From positions 2,133,715 to 2,197,714 of the forward strand of contig NZ_OY781873.1 of assembly GCF_963677075.1 (NCBI RefSeq): a DNA stretch of 64,000 nt. Direction: 5' to 3'. Made by a program: the position numbers and the translations under genes. Under the pieces are notes generated by a model. It made no database searches. It worked only from the letters and a program-made list of their open reading frames with translations, and was not told where the DNA came from. Within the stretch, counting starts at the first letter, position 1. Every line of letters begins with the position of its first letter. Below, piece by piece: positions 25,129 through 33,500 of the stretch. The DNA comes from an uncultured Sphaerochaeta sp. Lineage in GTDB: Bacteria; Spirochaetota; Spirochaetia; Sphaerochaetales; Sphaerochaetaceae.

Positions 25129-25160
25129 TTGACATGTAGTGCATACTGTATATACTGTAT
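25129..25160 (+). promoter_or_regulatory. promoter and tandem 9-bp repeat upstream of YtrA-type regulator
   Basis: TTGACA (25129-25134), 16-nt spacer, TATACT (25151-25156). Two head-to-tail copies of ATACTGTAT (25143-25151 and 25152-25160) cover the -10 and start region. They are a plausible autoregulatory operator for the GntR/YtrA protein encoded immediately downstream. Confidence 0.65.
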
Positions 25161-25184
25161 ATGAACAGAAAGGAGAAAACAGCC

Positions 25185-25562
25185 TTGGACATCATTCTTT
25201 CGAATGCAAACCCCGATCCCATCTATGCACAAATTGCAGAACAAATACGTTCACAGATTGTTTCCGGGGTCTTGAAGGAGGGTTCGTTGCTTCCATCCAT
25301 CAGGGTGTTGGCAAAGGAACTGAGGATCAGCGTCATCACCACAAAACGTGCGTATGATGAATTGGAGAAGGAAGGATATATCCAGACCATTGCTGCAAAG
25401 GGAAGCTATGTAGCCTCCCGTAATCATGAGCAGATCAAGGAGGAGTACCTGAGAAAAATAGAGGAACATATGAGGGCAATCATGTTGCTCGCAGATTTCT
25501 TGGATCTCGGGGAAGATGAACTTGGAATGATGTATGCATTGTTGAAGCGGGGAGATGCTTAA
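25185..25562 (+). CDS. GntR-family regulator, YtrA subfamily
   Basis: 125 residues: winged helix (DPIYAQIAEQIRSQIVSGVLKEGSLLPSIRVLAKELRISVITTKRAYDELEKEGYIQTIAAKGSYVA) plus a short C-terminal helical dimerisation tail, the YtrA layout. These usually repress an adjacent ABC transporter, which is present here. The start is TTG 25185: AAAGGAG (25169-25175) lies 9 nt before it, and the translated MDIILSNANPDPIYAQI fits the family's N terminus. The in-frame ATG at 25161 coincides with the predicted transcription start and has no ribosome site. Confidence 0.85.
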   Translation: MDIILSNANPDPIYAQIAEQIRSQIVSGVLKEGSLLPSIRVLAKELRISVITTKRAYDELEKEGYIQTIAAKGSYVASRNHEQIKEEYLRKIEEHMRAIMLLADFLDLGEDELGMMYALLKRGDA

Positions 25563-25563
25563 G

Positions 25564-26415
25564 ATGGAACAGGCTATCATATGCAGGGATTTGAAAAAAC
25601 AACTAGGAAATTTCACCCTCGAATACCAGGAATTCTCTGTTGCACAGGGTACGGTGCATGGGCTCATAGGAGCAAATGGAAGTGGAAAAACCACAACCCT
25701 AAAGCTTCTGCTGGGGCTATTGCGACAGGATGCTGGGGAAGTTACGGTTCTTGGCAGTACGAATATTGGATTGGATGACCAGACAAGGAACTCCATAGGC
25801 TTCATGGTGGAAGATGCTGGTATTCCAAGCATGCTTAACCCGAATGAACTAGGAAGGGTGTTTCAAGGTCTCTACGCAAACTGGGATGCTTCTTACTATC
25901 AACAACTCCTAAGACAATTCCATCTTGACCCAAAAAAAACCTATAGGAAGTGTTCAAGGGGCATGAAAGTAAAGGTACAACTGGCAATTGCACTGAGTCA
26001 TCGCTCAAAGCTCCTGATTCTCGATGAGCCAACCAGCGGACTGGATCCTGTGAGCAGGGATGAGATCATAACGTTGCTCTCCCGTTACAGTGAAGATGAG
26101 GATCACACGATTCTTATCAGCAGCCATATTACCAGTGATCTGGAGAAGCTTTGCGATTATGTGACATTTCTGGAAGACGGGAAGATTCGTTTATCCAGTG
26201 AGAAAGATGAACTGCTTGAACGGTATAGATTGGTACAGATCCCTTCCACAAGGATTGCTGATATTGAACCCAATGTGATAAAGGGTAGGAAAGATGGCCA
26301 GTTCCAGAGTGAATTCCTGATGAGGAGTGAGGATGTTCCTCAATTTGGTGAGGTCCAACGTGTCACCCTGGAGCAAATCATCATCATGCTTTCGGTTGGG
26401 GGGGACTGGTCATGA
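25564..26415 (+). CDS. ABC transporter ATP-binding protein (YtrB/BcrA-like)
   Basis: 283 residues. Walker A is GANGSGKTT in GLIGANGSGKTTTLKLLLGLL, the signature is degenerate (KCSRGMKVKVQ in place of LSGGQ), Walker B is LLILDEPTSGLDP, and the switch His is in ILISSH. The C-terminal extension (~215-283) is typical of BcrA/YtrB-type exporters. GGGGAG lies 10 nt before ATG 25564; the upstream ATG at 25555 overlaps the regulator's end and has the site 1 nt away. It forms an operon with the YtrA regulator and the following permease. Confidence 0.85.
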   Translation: MEQAIICRDLKKQLGNFTLEYQEFSVAQGTVHGLIGANGSGKTTTLKLLLGLLRQDAGEVTVLGSTNIGLDDQTRNSIGFMVEDAGIPSMLNPNELGRVFQGLYANWDASYYQQLLRQFHLDPKKTYRKCSRGMKVKVQLAIALSHRSKLLILDEPTSGLDPVSRDEIITLLSRYSEDEDHTILISSHITSDLEKLCDYVTFLEDGKIRLSSEKDELLERYRLVQIPSTRIADIEPNVIKGRKDGQFQSEFLMRSEDVPQFGEVQRVTLEQIIIMLSVGGDWS

Positions 26416-27035
26416 ATACAGTAATTACATTGATGTTGAAAGATATATATGTGTTGAAGAGAAAATCTGAGCACACACTGTTTATTATTCTTTTCTTTGC
26501 AGTGTTTGCAGGTTTACAGGGCGGATTCCTCTATACGGCAATGTGTACCATGATGATGGTAATGCTCACCCTTACCACGTTTGCCTACGACCAGAGTGAT
26601 GGTTGGGAAGCGTATGTCTCTGCACTCCCTGTATCCAGGAAGGCGGTAGTCCAGAGCAAATATTTGTTTGGATTTCTCACGGTAGCCGTTTCTATTCTGT
26701 TGGTTTTGTTTTCCACTGTTATTTTCAATGGTTTTGAGGGTGAAATACTACTCAATGCATTGACTGTTCAGCTTTTGCTTGGGCTATTCTTCATTTCCCT
26801 GAACTATCCACTTATTCTCAAATTCGGTTTTGAGAAGAGCAGGGTGTGGTACATTTTGATTACGTTTCTCATCGTGGGAGCTGGGTCAGCACTCACCACT
26901 GTTGCTTCAAAAGCAGGCCCGCAGAATAATGCATCTGTTACCATATTCGCAGGAATACTGGTATTCGGCTTATTGATACTTAGTTACTTTATTTCACTCA
27001 GGATCATAAATCGAAAGGAATTTATTGAAATTTGA
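26412..27035 (+). CDS. ABC-2 type transporter permease
   Basis: 207 residues with six predicted transmembrane segments (about 21-36, 38-58, 85-105, 115-135, 145-165, 175-195) and the motif FAYDQSDGWEAYVSALPVSRKAVVQSKY between segments two and three, characteristic of small ABC-2 permeases partnered with YtrA/YtrB-type proteins. ATGA overlap with the ATPase gene. Substrate unknown; antibiotic or cell-envelope stress export is the usual setting for such operons. Confidence 0.8.
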   Translation: MNTVITLMLKDIYVLKRKSEHTLFIILFFAVFAGLQGGFLYTAMCTMMMVMLTLTTFAYDQSDGWEAYVSALPVSRKAVVQSKYLFGFLTVAVSILLVLFSTVIFNGFEGEILLNALTVQLLLGLFFISLNYPLILKFGFEKSRVWYILITFLIVGAGSALTTVASKAGPQNNASVTIFAGILVFGLLILSYFISLRIINRKEFIEI

Positions 27036-27095
27036 CCATGAAATAGTAGAAAAAACAAGACAACATATGGTACTACAAAACAAAGGAAGGCTGCC

Positions 27096-28898
27096 ATGTG
27101 TGGAATAGTCGGTTATATCGGTAATGAGGGTTCTTCATCAATCTTGCTTGAAGCTCTAAGAAGACTGGAGTACAGGGGCTATGATTCTGCAGGTATTGCA
27201 GTCATTTCCAAGGAACGAAACCTGCAAGTAAGGAAGATCAAGGGAAGGTTATCCAATCTTGAACTCCTGGTCGAACAGAATCCCGTTGAAGGAAGCTGTG
27301 GGATCGGACACACCCGTTGGGCAACCCACGGAGAACCCAGTGATTTGAACAGCCATCCACACACTGATGTTTCCCAGAGTATTGCTGTGGTGCATAACGG
27401 TATCATCGAAAACCACAGCCAGCTACGTACCTGGCTTGAAAAGCATCAGGTTTCTTTCTCCAGCCAGACCGACAGTGAGGTCATTGCACACCTGATCGAC
27501 TTCCATTACAACGGAGACCTCTTGCTTGCAGTCAGGGAGACTGTAGAGCGTCTGGAGGGCTCCTATGCAATTGCCGTGGTCTGTGCGGACCAACCGGATA
27601 TTTTGGTGGTGGCAAGAAAGGACAGCCCGCTGGTGATAGGCAGGGCAGAAGGCGCAACCCTGATCGCAAGCGATGTCCCTCCATTGCTTTCCCATACCAG
27701 GGAGGTTCAGTACCTGAACGATCTGGAGGTGGCCGTTCTCTCCAAGGATTCAGTGCATATCTATAATCTTGAGGGGGAAGAACTCTCTCGTCCGTGTGAG
27801 ACCATCGATTGGGACATGGAGGCTGCTGAGAAGTGCGGCTACGAGCATTTCATGCTCAAGGAGATATGTGAACAACCAAAGGCGCTTGGCGATACGCTCA
27901 GGCCAAAGCTCGACAAACAGGAAAAACTATCATTCCCGGCGGATATTGAATCACTCATAAAGGATGCCAGTCATCTCCTGATCACCGGTTGTGGTACTGC
28001 TTACCATGCTGCAATGGTAGCTTCCTATGTCATTGAACAGGTTGCAGCCATCCCTGTTGAGGTTGTGATCGCTAGTGAACTTCGTTACAAGCGACATATC
28101 CGAAAGGAAGGGGAAATATGTATCCTTATCAGTCAAAGCGGGGAGACTGCCGATACAATCGCAGCACTCAGGATGCTGAAGAATCTTGGCATACCGACTT
28201 TGGCGATAACCAACGTGGTTGGTTGCACACTCAGCCGTGAGGCGGACAAGGTACTGTATACCAATGCCGGGCCTGAGATCGCCGTTGCATCGACCAAGGC
28301 TTTCACAACCCAGTTATTTAGTCTGTTCTCCCTGACAACCTTGTTGGCGAAAGCTGAACAGTCAGTCTTACTGGAAGCTCTGCAGGAGCTTCCCAGCCAA
28401 GCACAGCGGTTGCTCGACCGACAGGAGGACATCCAGAGGTTTGCGGCAAACCAATTCAACAAGACCAAGGTGTTCTTTATGGGGAGGTTGGTCGATTATG
28501 CCATCAGTCTGGAGAGTGCCCTGAAACTGAAGGAGATAAGCTATACGCACAGTGAGGCGTTTGCTGCAGGTGAGCTCAAACATGGACCTATAGCGCTTGT
28601 CGACACATCCACATTGGTGGTGGCTCTCTGTACCCAGCCTTCATTGTTTGCAAAAATGGATTCCAATATCAAGGAAGTGAAGGCAAGGGGAGCAACAGCT
28701 CTGGTTATTACCTTCGAGCAAGTCCACACCTTCGATGAAACGGCTGATACGATATTCCGTATTCCACAGACACATCCTCTGTTCAGTCCCATTCTCTCGG
28801 TGATGGTAAGTCAGCTGTATGCCTATTACTGTTCCGTGCAGAAGGGAAATGATCCCGACAAACCGAGGAACCTTGCAAAATCGGTTACCGTAGAGTAA
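27096..28898 (+). CDS. glmS: glutamine-fructose-6-phosphate aminotransferase (isomerising)
   Basis: 600 residues. Cys2 (MCGIVGYIGN) is the glutaminase nucleophile after Met removal, followed by GIGHTRWATHG. The two SIS isomerase domains carry LITGCGTAYHAA, ILISQSGETADT and SALKLKEISYTHSEAFAAGELKHGP, and the conserved end is NLAKSVTVE. It makes glucosamine-6-phosphate for peptidoglycan and other cell-wall sugars. The 60-nt leader is too short for a glmS ribozyme, and none of its core is seen. GGAAGG precedes the ATG. Confidence 0.97.
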   Translation: MCGIVGYIGNEGSSSILLEALRRLEYRGYDSAGIAVISKERNLQVRKIKGRLSNLELLVEQNPVEGSCGIGHTRWATHGEPSDLNSHPHTDVSQSIAVVHNGIIENHSQLRTWLEKHQVSFSSQTDSEVIAHLIDFHYNGDLLLAVRETVERLEGSYAIAVVCADQPDILVVARKDSPLVIGRAEGATLIASDVPPLLSHTREVQYLNDLEVAVLSKDSVHIYNLEGEELSRPCETIDWDMEAAEKCGYEHFMLKEICEQPKALGDTLRPKLDKQEKLSFPADIESLIKDASHLLITGCGTAYHAAMVASYVIEQVAAIPVEVVIASELRYKRHIRKEGEICILISQSGETADTIAALRMLKNLGIPTLAITNVVGCTLSREADKVLYTNAGPEIAVASTKAFTTQLFSLFSLTTLLAKAEQSVLLEALQELPSQAQRLLDRQEDIQRFAANQFNKTKVFFMGRLVDYAISLESALKLKEISYTHSEAFAAGELKHGPIALVDTSTLVVALCTQPSLFAKMDSNIKEVKARGATALVITFEQVHTFDETADTIFRIPQTHPLFSPILSVMVSQLYAYYCSVQKGNDPDKPRNLAKSVTVE

Positions 28899-28980
28899 CT
28901 GGTATTTCCAGAGATTTTACGTATTCATCTACTCGTTTCTTGACTTGTACTTTTTCATGCCTCACCATGTAATGGATTAC

Positions 28981-29012
28981 TTGAACTGGAATAAGTATTG
29001 AACTGTTCCAGT
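28981..29012 (+). promoter_or_regulatory. repeat cluster upstream of an unknown membrane-protein gene
   Basis: TTGAACTG occurs twice (28981-28988 and 28999-29006), 18 bp apart. ACTGGAA (28985-28991) and TTCCAGT (29006-29012) form an inverted repeat that ends just before the AAGGAGG ribosome site (29013-29019). It could be an operator or a hairpin that controls access to the ribosome site. Confidence 0.4.
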
Positions 29013-29027
29013 AAGGAGGCAGAGAAA

Positions 29028-29990
29028 GTGAAAGCGCTGAAGATTATTGTATTGGTACTACTGTCTGTGGTAGTTATCGTATACGGTATGGCATTCATGG
29101 TGTATCGCGGTGTGAACAATACCTTGCTCAACCAAGGATACTACCATACGGTTGTCAGTGAGAATGAGATACCGGCATTGGTGCATGGTGAGATCTCCAA
29201 CATGATCCCTGATATTGTCCTCGATGGTCTGACCGGTGGGAAAACCATCACAGATCCTGTAGAGAAAGCCGGTGTTAATGCACAGGTGGACTTGCTCAGC
29301 GGTGCAATCATCGATGCCCTGGGTGTGGACTGGATCGAAGATCAGGCAATTATGGTCACTGACGATGTAGTGAACAGCCTCACTGGTGAAACCGGGAAAC
29401 TGACAGCAGTCATCGATATGGTCCCAAGGCTTGAACAAATCGAACAGAATATCGCCAAGGGGTTGGAGCAGTACTCTGATATGGAATTGATGGCTATGTT
29501 CGGGGCTCCAAAGGCCTATATCCCAATGATCGCTGAACAGATTGTTGGCGAGCTTGGTCTGCCGGAAACCCTGGTGATAGAAGATCTGGTAAACGACATG
29601 GCTCCGGGAACCATCACTATGGTCCGTGGATATCTTTCACTCATGAACACCTGGCTGGGATTGCTTGTAATGATAATCGTTTTCCTGGTTTTCCTGATTC
29701 TCTGTATTCTCTTGTTGCAGAGAAGCACTGGAATGCAATGGTTCGGGATCACCACAGCGCTCAGCGGTGCATTGTTCCTGATCATTAAATCGATGTATTC
29801 AAGCCTGGATAGAATCGGAAGTCTTGCGGGTATCGATTTTGGATCGCTTCCCGTTCCAGCGGATACCATAGAAAACATTGTGAGGTACACGTTTGCCCAG
29901 ATGAACAAGACGGCCATTGTCCTGATCATTATCGGGGTTGTCTTCTTCGCTGTTGGTCTTGTAATGCCGAAGAAACAGGAACCAGCGTAG
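29028..29990 (+). CDS. membrane protein of unknown function
   Basis: 320 residues. An N-terminal transmembrane segment (~4-24) is followed by a ~175-residue extracytoplasmic domain with regular amphipathic character (NEIPALVHGEISNMIPDIVL, LSGAIIDALGVDWI, MELMAMFG-type segments), then three C-terminal transmembrane segments (about 205-230, 240-262, 295-315). I recognise no family. AAGGAGG lies 8 nt before GTG 29028; an in-frame TTG at 28998 has no such site. It is 129 nt from glmS, so it has room for its own promoter. Confidence 0.7.
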   Translation: MKALKIIVLVLLSVVVIVYGMAFMVYRGVNNTLLNQGYYHTVVSENEIPALVHGEISNMIPDIVLDGLTGGKTITDPVEKAGVNAQVDLLSGAIIDALGVDWIEDQAIMVTDDVVNSLTGETGKLTAVIDMVPRLEQIEQNIAKGLEQYSDMELMAMFGAPKAYIPMIAEQIVGELGLPETLVIEDLVNDMAPGTITMVRGYLSLMNTWLGLLVMIIVFLVFLILCILLLQRSTGMQWFGITTALSGALFLIIKSMYSSLDRIGSLAGIDFGSLPVPADTIENIVRYTFAQMNKTAIVLIIIGVVFFAVGLVMPKKQEPA

Positions 29991-30021
29991 GTTCAACTGA
30001 ATTGAAACCAAGTTCATATGA

Positions 30022-30053
30022 ATGCTACGGGTATGTGAGTATATCCGTAGCAT
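30022..30053 (+). terminator. candidate terminator hairpin
   Basis: ATGCTACGG (30022-30030) pairs with CCGTAGCAT (30045-30053) around a 14-nt loop, followed by ATTCTTT. Weak T-run. It lies in a 230-nt AT-rich convergent gap (29991-30220) in which I see no gene. Confidence 0.45.
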
Positions 30054-30220
30054 ATTCTTTGCCCATAATCAAAGATGAAGAATACATGGAAAAGGTATCT
30101 GCATATTGGAATGAATCTTCTTTGGAATGTTACTAGTTAACAGAATATATATTATTCACGAAAATATATGAATTTCGTTTTTGGTTTCGCTCTTACCTTT
30201 TTGTTATGGTTTATTTCGAT

Positions 30221-30946
30221 TTAGAGTGTGATATACCCGAGATGTACCAGGTCAGTCCAGTAGATGTTGTTAAAACTTCCCTTGGAGACGTTTACTGCAC
30301 CATAGATGTGAAGATACATGTTGGTTTCAGTATCCCCAATAAAATAATCTGGAAAAGATGAATTTCTAATTTCAGTACTGGCTGTCTCAAATGGTTTCCC
30401 ATTATATCTATAAAGCTTTGGTGAATTATGAATGGTATAAGAGCCAACATCGAAAACCAAGTCCATAGATACTGTTGTTCCTGATACTGTTGTTTTTGTA
30501 AGCGTACAATTGAAATCAGGGGATGTTGGTGAACTGGCAGTGGCAATATATTCTGGTCCTTGGAATGTATTTCCAAGAATATCAGAAAAGCGATACAGCG
30601 TTATATCATTAACCGAAAGCACTGCATCAGAGGTAATTTGCACACCATTAAAATCCCTCTTATATGTGGTATTGAATGCTGTTTTGAAATTTTGTGGGTT
30701 TTCTGAGTCAGTGATGGTATAGAATAGCATCAGAGATGGACCAGAGCCTGAATCAATAAGGCTAAGAGTACCCAGGCTATCATCAACATCGAGACTTAAA
30801 CCAACCTTATCTCCATTGGTATCTCCATCAGTAAATACCGTACCTGAACCGAAAGTGAATATGGTTGCAATTCCACACGATACAAGCAGGATCAGGACAA
30901 TAAAAAAGACAGACGCAGCAGAAAGAATGGGTATTCTTCTCTTCAT
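30221..30946 (-). CDS. low-GC lipoprotein of unknown function
   Basis: 241 residues. The basic start MKRRIPI, hydrophobic core and lipobox LLVSC (Cys24) mark a lipoprotein. The mature part is rich in Thr, Ser, Asp and Tyr with beta-strand patterning (VGLSLDVDDSLGTLSLIDSG, TVSGTTVSMDLVFDVGSYTI), suggesting a surface-exposed beta domain. No family is recognised. Two 60-base stretches I counted inside it are 32% and 37% GC, well below neighbouring genes, so it may be acquired or fast-evolving. AAGGAGG precedes the ATG, 50 nt after the TPR gene. Confidence 0.7.
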   Translation of the reverse strand: MKRRIPILSAASVFFIVLILLVSCGIATIFTFGSGTVFTDGDTNGDKVGLSLDVDDSLGTLSLIDSGSGPSLMLFYTITDSENPQNFKTAFNTTYKRDFNGVQITSDAVLSVNDITLYRFSDILGNTFQGPEYIATASSPTSPDFNCTLTKTTVSGTTVSMDLVFDVGSYTIHNSPKLYRYNGKPFETASTEIRNSSFPDYFIGDTETNMYLHIYGAVNVSKGSFNNIYWTDLVHLGYITL

Positions 30947-30996
30947 GCATCTGCCTCCTTATGGTGTGGGTTTCTAACCTACCCTAACCCGTTTGC

Positions 30997-31686
30997 TTAC
31001 AGGAGTGCAAGTCTGTTGGTTGCCAGCTTGGCATACTCGGATGTTGGGAACTGGTCAGCTAGCTGCTGGAACGTTGCCTTAGCAAGCTCAATGTTACCAG
31101 ATTTCTCTTGCAGACGAGCCTGCCCGAAAAGAGCCTTAGCTGACTCAGCTGCGGTAAACCCGAACTCATCAATAATCTTGGTGTAGTACTCGAGTGCCAG
31201 AGAATCATTTCCGAGCTCTTCAGCTGCTGCTGCAGCATTGGCAAGTGCCAGAGAACCAAGATAGTTACCATCTGCTTCAGTGTAGACAGAAAGGAAGCTG
31301 TCAGCTGCCTTCTGGTACTCCTCATCCTGGAATGCCACCATGCCCAATAGATACTCTGCCTTTAGACTTGGGTATTCATTTCCCTTGCCTGCAAGCTCTG
31401 TCAGACCAGCAACCAGTTCGTCATAGGTCTCCTGGTACGCTTCGTCATCACTTCCCATGGCCTGAAGCTCAACAAATGAGGCTTCTAGTTGATCAATCTC
31501 GTTGAATTGTGCCTGCAGGTTCTTCTGGCTCACGGTAAGCACAATGCCCAATGTTGCCAGTCCAACAATCACAACAATTGCAACGATGATCAACGCCTTC
31601 TTGTTCTTGCCAAGGAAGCGGTTCAAAAATCCTTCGATTCGTTCAGCCAAGGTCAACTCAGCTGTATCCTTAGAATTATTACTCAT
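30997..31686 (-). CDS. membrane-anchored TPR protein (YfgM/BamD-like repeats)
   Basis: 229 residues. A short cytoplasmic part is followed by one transmembrane segment (ALIIVAIVVIVGLATLGIVL, ~30-50) and an extracytoplasmic helical region with TPR units (KAEYLLGMVAFQDEEYQKAADSFLSVY, LALANAAAAAEELGNDSLALEYYTKII, ALFGQARLQEKSGNIELAKATFQQLADQFP). This is the TPR_21/YfgM-like layout, where the family aids periplasmic chaperone or secretion trafficking (inference). It follows rpsA after 70 nt containing a strong stem-loop. Confidence 0.75.
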   Translation of the reverse strand: MSNNSKDTAELTLAERIEGFLNRFLGKNKKALIIVAIVVIVGLATLGIVLTVSQKNLQAQFNEIDQLEASFVELQAMGSDDEAYQETYDELVAGLTELAGKGNEYPSLKAEYLLGMVAFQDEEYQKAADSFLSVYTEADGNYLGSLALANAAAAAEELGNDSLALEYYTKIIDEFGFTAAESAKALFGQARLQEKSGNIELAKATFQQLADQFPTSEYAKLATNRLALL

Positions 31687-31715
31687 GGCTCATCTCCGTT
31701 ATCAAGGGTATATGA

Positions 31716-31741
31716 CACAGGCGGCAGGTATGCCGCCTGTG
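31716..31741 (-). other. intercistronic stem-loop between rpsA and the TPR gene
   Basis: CACAGGCGGCA (31716-31726) and TGCCGCCTGTG (31731-31741) form a perfect 11-bp stem with a 4-nt loop. The minus-strand sequence after it has no T-run, so it probably protects the rpsA 3' end or partially terminates rather than fully stopping transcription. Confidence 0.6.
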
Positions 31742-31756
31742 ATTTGGAACACAACC

Positions 31757-33478
31757 TTAGTTGTCTTCCTTCTCCTTGTCCTCATCCTTGTAACGCATCA
31801 TTTCTGCCAGGGAGTAGGTATCGTTCTCATTATCCTCGTGGATATATTTTGCAATTTCCGACTGCTGAGAGCGTCTTACCATCTCCTTTACGGAGAGTGA
31901 AAGCTTCTGGGTCGAAGGATTGCACTCTACAACCATTGCAGTGATGGGATCACCGACATTGTACTTCTTCAGTACTTCATCAGTGAATTCCTCATCCGGA
32001 CCAACCAAGTTGTACTTGCTGATCAGTCCCTCGATATCTCCCATGACTTTCACGAATACGCCAAAGTCTGTGACGTTGGTGATAACACCACTGATCGTGC
32101 TGAACTTGGGATAGTCGTGACGCAAGGTCTGCCAAGGGTTGCCCTCGAGCTGCTTGACACCAAGACGGATACGACGATTGTCCGGCTCAACGCGAATGAC
32201 CACAACGTCAATAACATCACCTTCACTGCAGAAGGATGCCATGTTCTTGACTTTCTTGGTCCAGGAAATGTCATCAATATGGAGGAATCCATCAATACCC
32301 TCTTCCAGGTTGACGAATGCACCACTGTTGGTGATCTTCACAACTGGCTTTGAAAGAGTCATACCGATCGGATAGCGATCAGAAATGGTATCCCAAGGAT
32401 TTTCCTCAAGCTGCTTGAGGCCGAGAGAGACACGCTTCTTGTCGAGGTCATAACCAAGAATCTTTGCTTCTACGACATCGCCTACATCAAGGACTTCCTT
32501 GGGGTTGTTGATGCGCTTGGTCCAGGACAACTCACTGATGTGTGCAAGGCCCTCGATTCCAGGTTCAATCTCAATGAAAGCACCAAAGGTGGTAATTTTG
32601 GTTACCGGAGCCTTGATGGTATCACCGACATTGTATTTCTGCTCGAAGGTGGTCCATGGATCTTCCTGCATGTGCTTCAAGCTCAAATTGATCTTCTGGG
32701 TCTCCGGGTCGATGTTAATGAGTCTGAGTTGTACCACCTGTCCCTTCTTCACGAAGTCCTTTGGACGGGTAACATGGCCCCAGCTCATGTCATTGATATG
32801 CAAGAGTCCATCGAATCCACCAAGGTCGATGAATGCACCAAAGGAGGTGAATGACTTCACGACACCTTCAACTACATCGCCGATCTGGACGGTGGAAAAG
32901 AATTTCTCTTTATTCTCTTTGATTTTCTGGTCAAGATACTCACGTCTGTTCACAACGCTCTTAAGCTTCGTGCCACCGTGGAACTTGTCAATGATGAAGT
33001 AATCAGTGATACCGATCATGGTCTCGGGATCCTCAACTCTCTGGACATCAGCCTTTGAGAGGGGACAGAAACCCTTGTACTCGCCTCCGAGGTCAACCTC
33101 GAAGCCACCCTTGATTACCTTTTCAAACTTGCCCAAAACAGGAGATCTGCTTTCAGAAGCAGTCTTCAGTTCATCTGTACGTTCTTTGAAATCGGCACGC
33201 TTCTTGGAAACGACGATCTGGCCGCCCTTCCCTTCCTTGGTGATAATGACGACTTTTACCTCATCACCTACTTCAGGAATCGATGCGAATTCGTCACGAG
33301 AGATACGACCCTCGCTCTTATAACCGACATCCACGAATACATACTCGTTGTTTACCTGGACAACAGTACCGGCCACGAGCTGACCGTCTTCGATTCCATC
33401 AAGAGATTTAAGATACTCCTCCTGCAGCAAATCCTGCATTCTGGTCTTCTTTTCTTCCATTTCTTGTTCTTCAGCCAC
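31757..33478 (-). CDS. rpsA: 30S ribosomal protein S1
   Basis: 573 residues with six S1 domains in tandem. The last four show the full pattern (GDVVEGVVKSFTSFGAFIDLG, GDTIKAPVTKITTFGAFIEIE, GMTLSKPVVKITNSGAFVNLE, FSTISGVITNVTDFGVFVKV). The first two are the diverged ribosome-binding pair. It recruits mRNA to the 30S subunit. The start is GTG with CAGGAG 7 nt upstream; no internal ATG suits better. The gene follows cmk by 22 nt, the widespread cmk-rpsA order. Confidence 0.96.
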   Translation of the reverse strand: MAEEQEMEEKKTRMQDLLQEEYLKSLDGIEDGQLVAGTVVQVNNEYVFVDVGYKSEGRISRDEFASIPEVGDEVKVVIITKEGKGGQIVVSKKRADFKERTDELKTASESRSPVLGKFEKVIKGGFEVDLGGEYKGFCPLSKADVQRVEDPETMIGITDYFIIDKFHGGTKLKSVVNRREYLDQKIKENKEKFFSTVQIGDVVEGVVKSFTSFGAFIDLGGFDGLLHINDMSWGHVTRPKDFVKKGQVVQLRLINIDPETQKINLSLKHMQEDPWTTFEQKYNVGDTIKAPVTKITTFGAFIEIEPGIEGLAHISELSWTKRINNPKEVLDVGDVVEAKILGYDLDKKRVSLGLKQLEENPWDTISDRYPIGMTLSKPVVKITNSGAFVNLEEGIDGFLHIDDISWTKKVKNMASFCSEGDVIDVVVIRVEPDNRRIRLGVKQLEGNPWQTLRHDYPKFSTISGVITNVTDFGVFVKVMGDIEGLISKYNLVGPDEEFTDEVLKKYNVGDPITAMVVECNPSTQKLSLSVKEMVRRSQQSEIAKYIHEDNENDTYSLAEMMRYKDEDKEKEDN

Positions 33479-33500
33479 TTGATTTCTCCTGATCCTAAAT

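Noticed and set aside
25161..25184. ATG 25161 as start of the YtrA-type regulator
   Set aside because: It falls at the predicted transcription start, has no ribosome site and adds eight residues outside the family pattern.
25076..25222. 49-codon N-terminal extension of MazG
   Set aside because: It overlaps the divergent regulator and its promoter and codes for a hydrophobic stretch not found in MazG; the conserved N terminus starts at 25075.
27036..27095. glmS ribozyme upstream of glmS
   Set aside because: The 60-nt leader is far shorter than the ribozyme and shows none of its conserved core.
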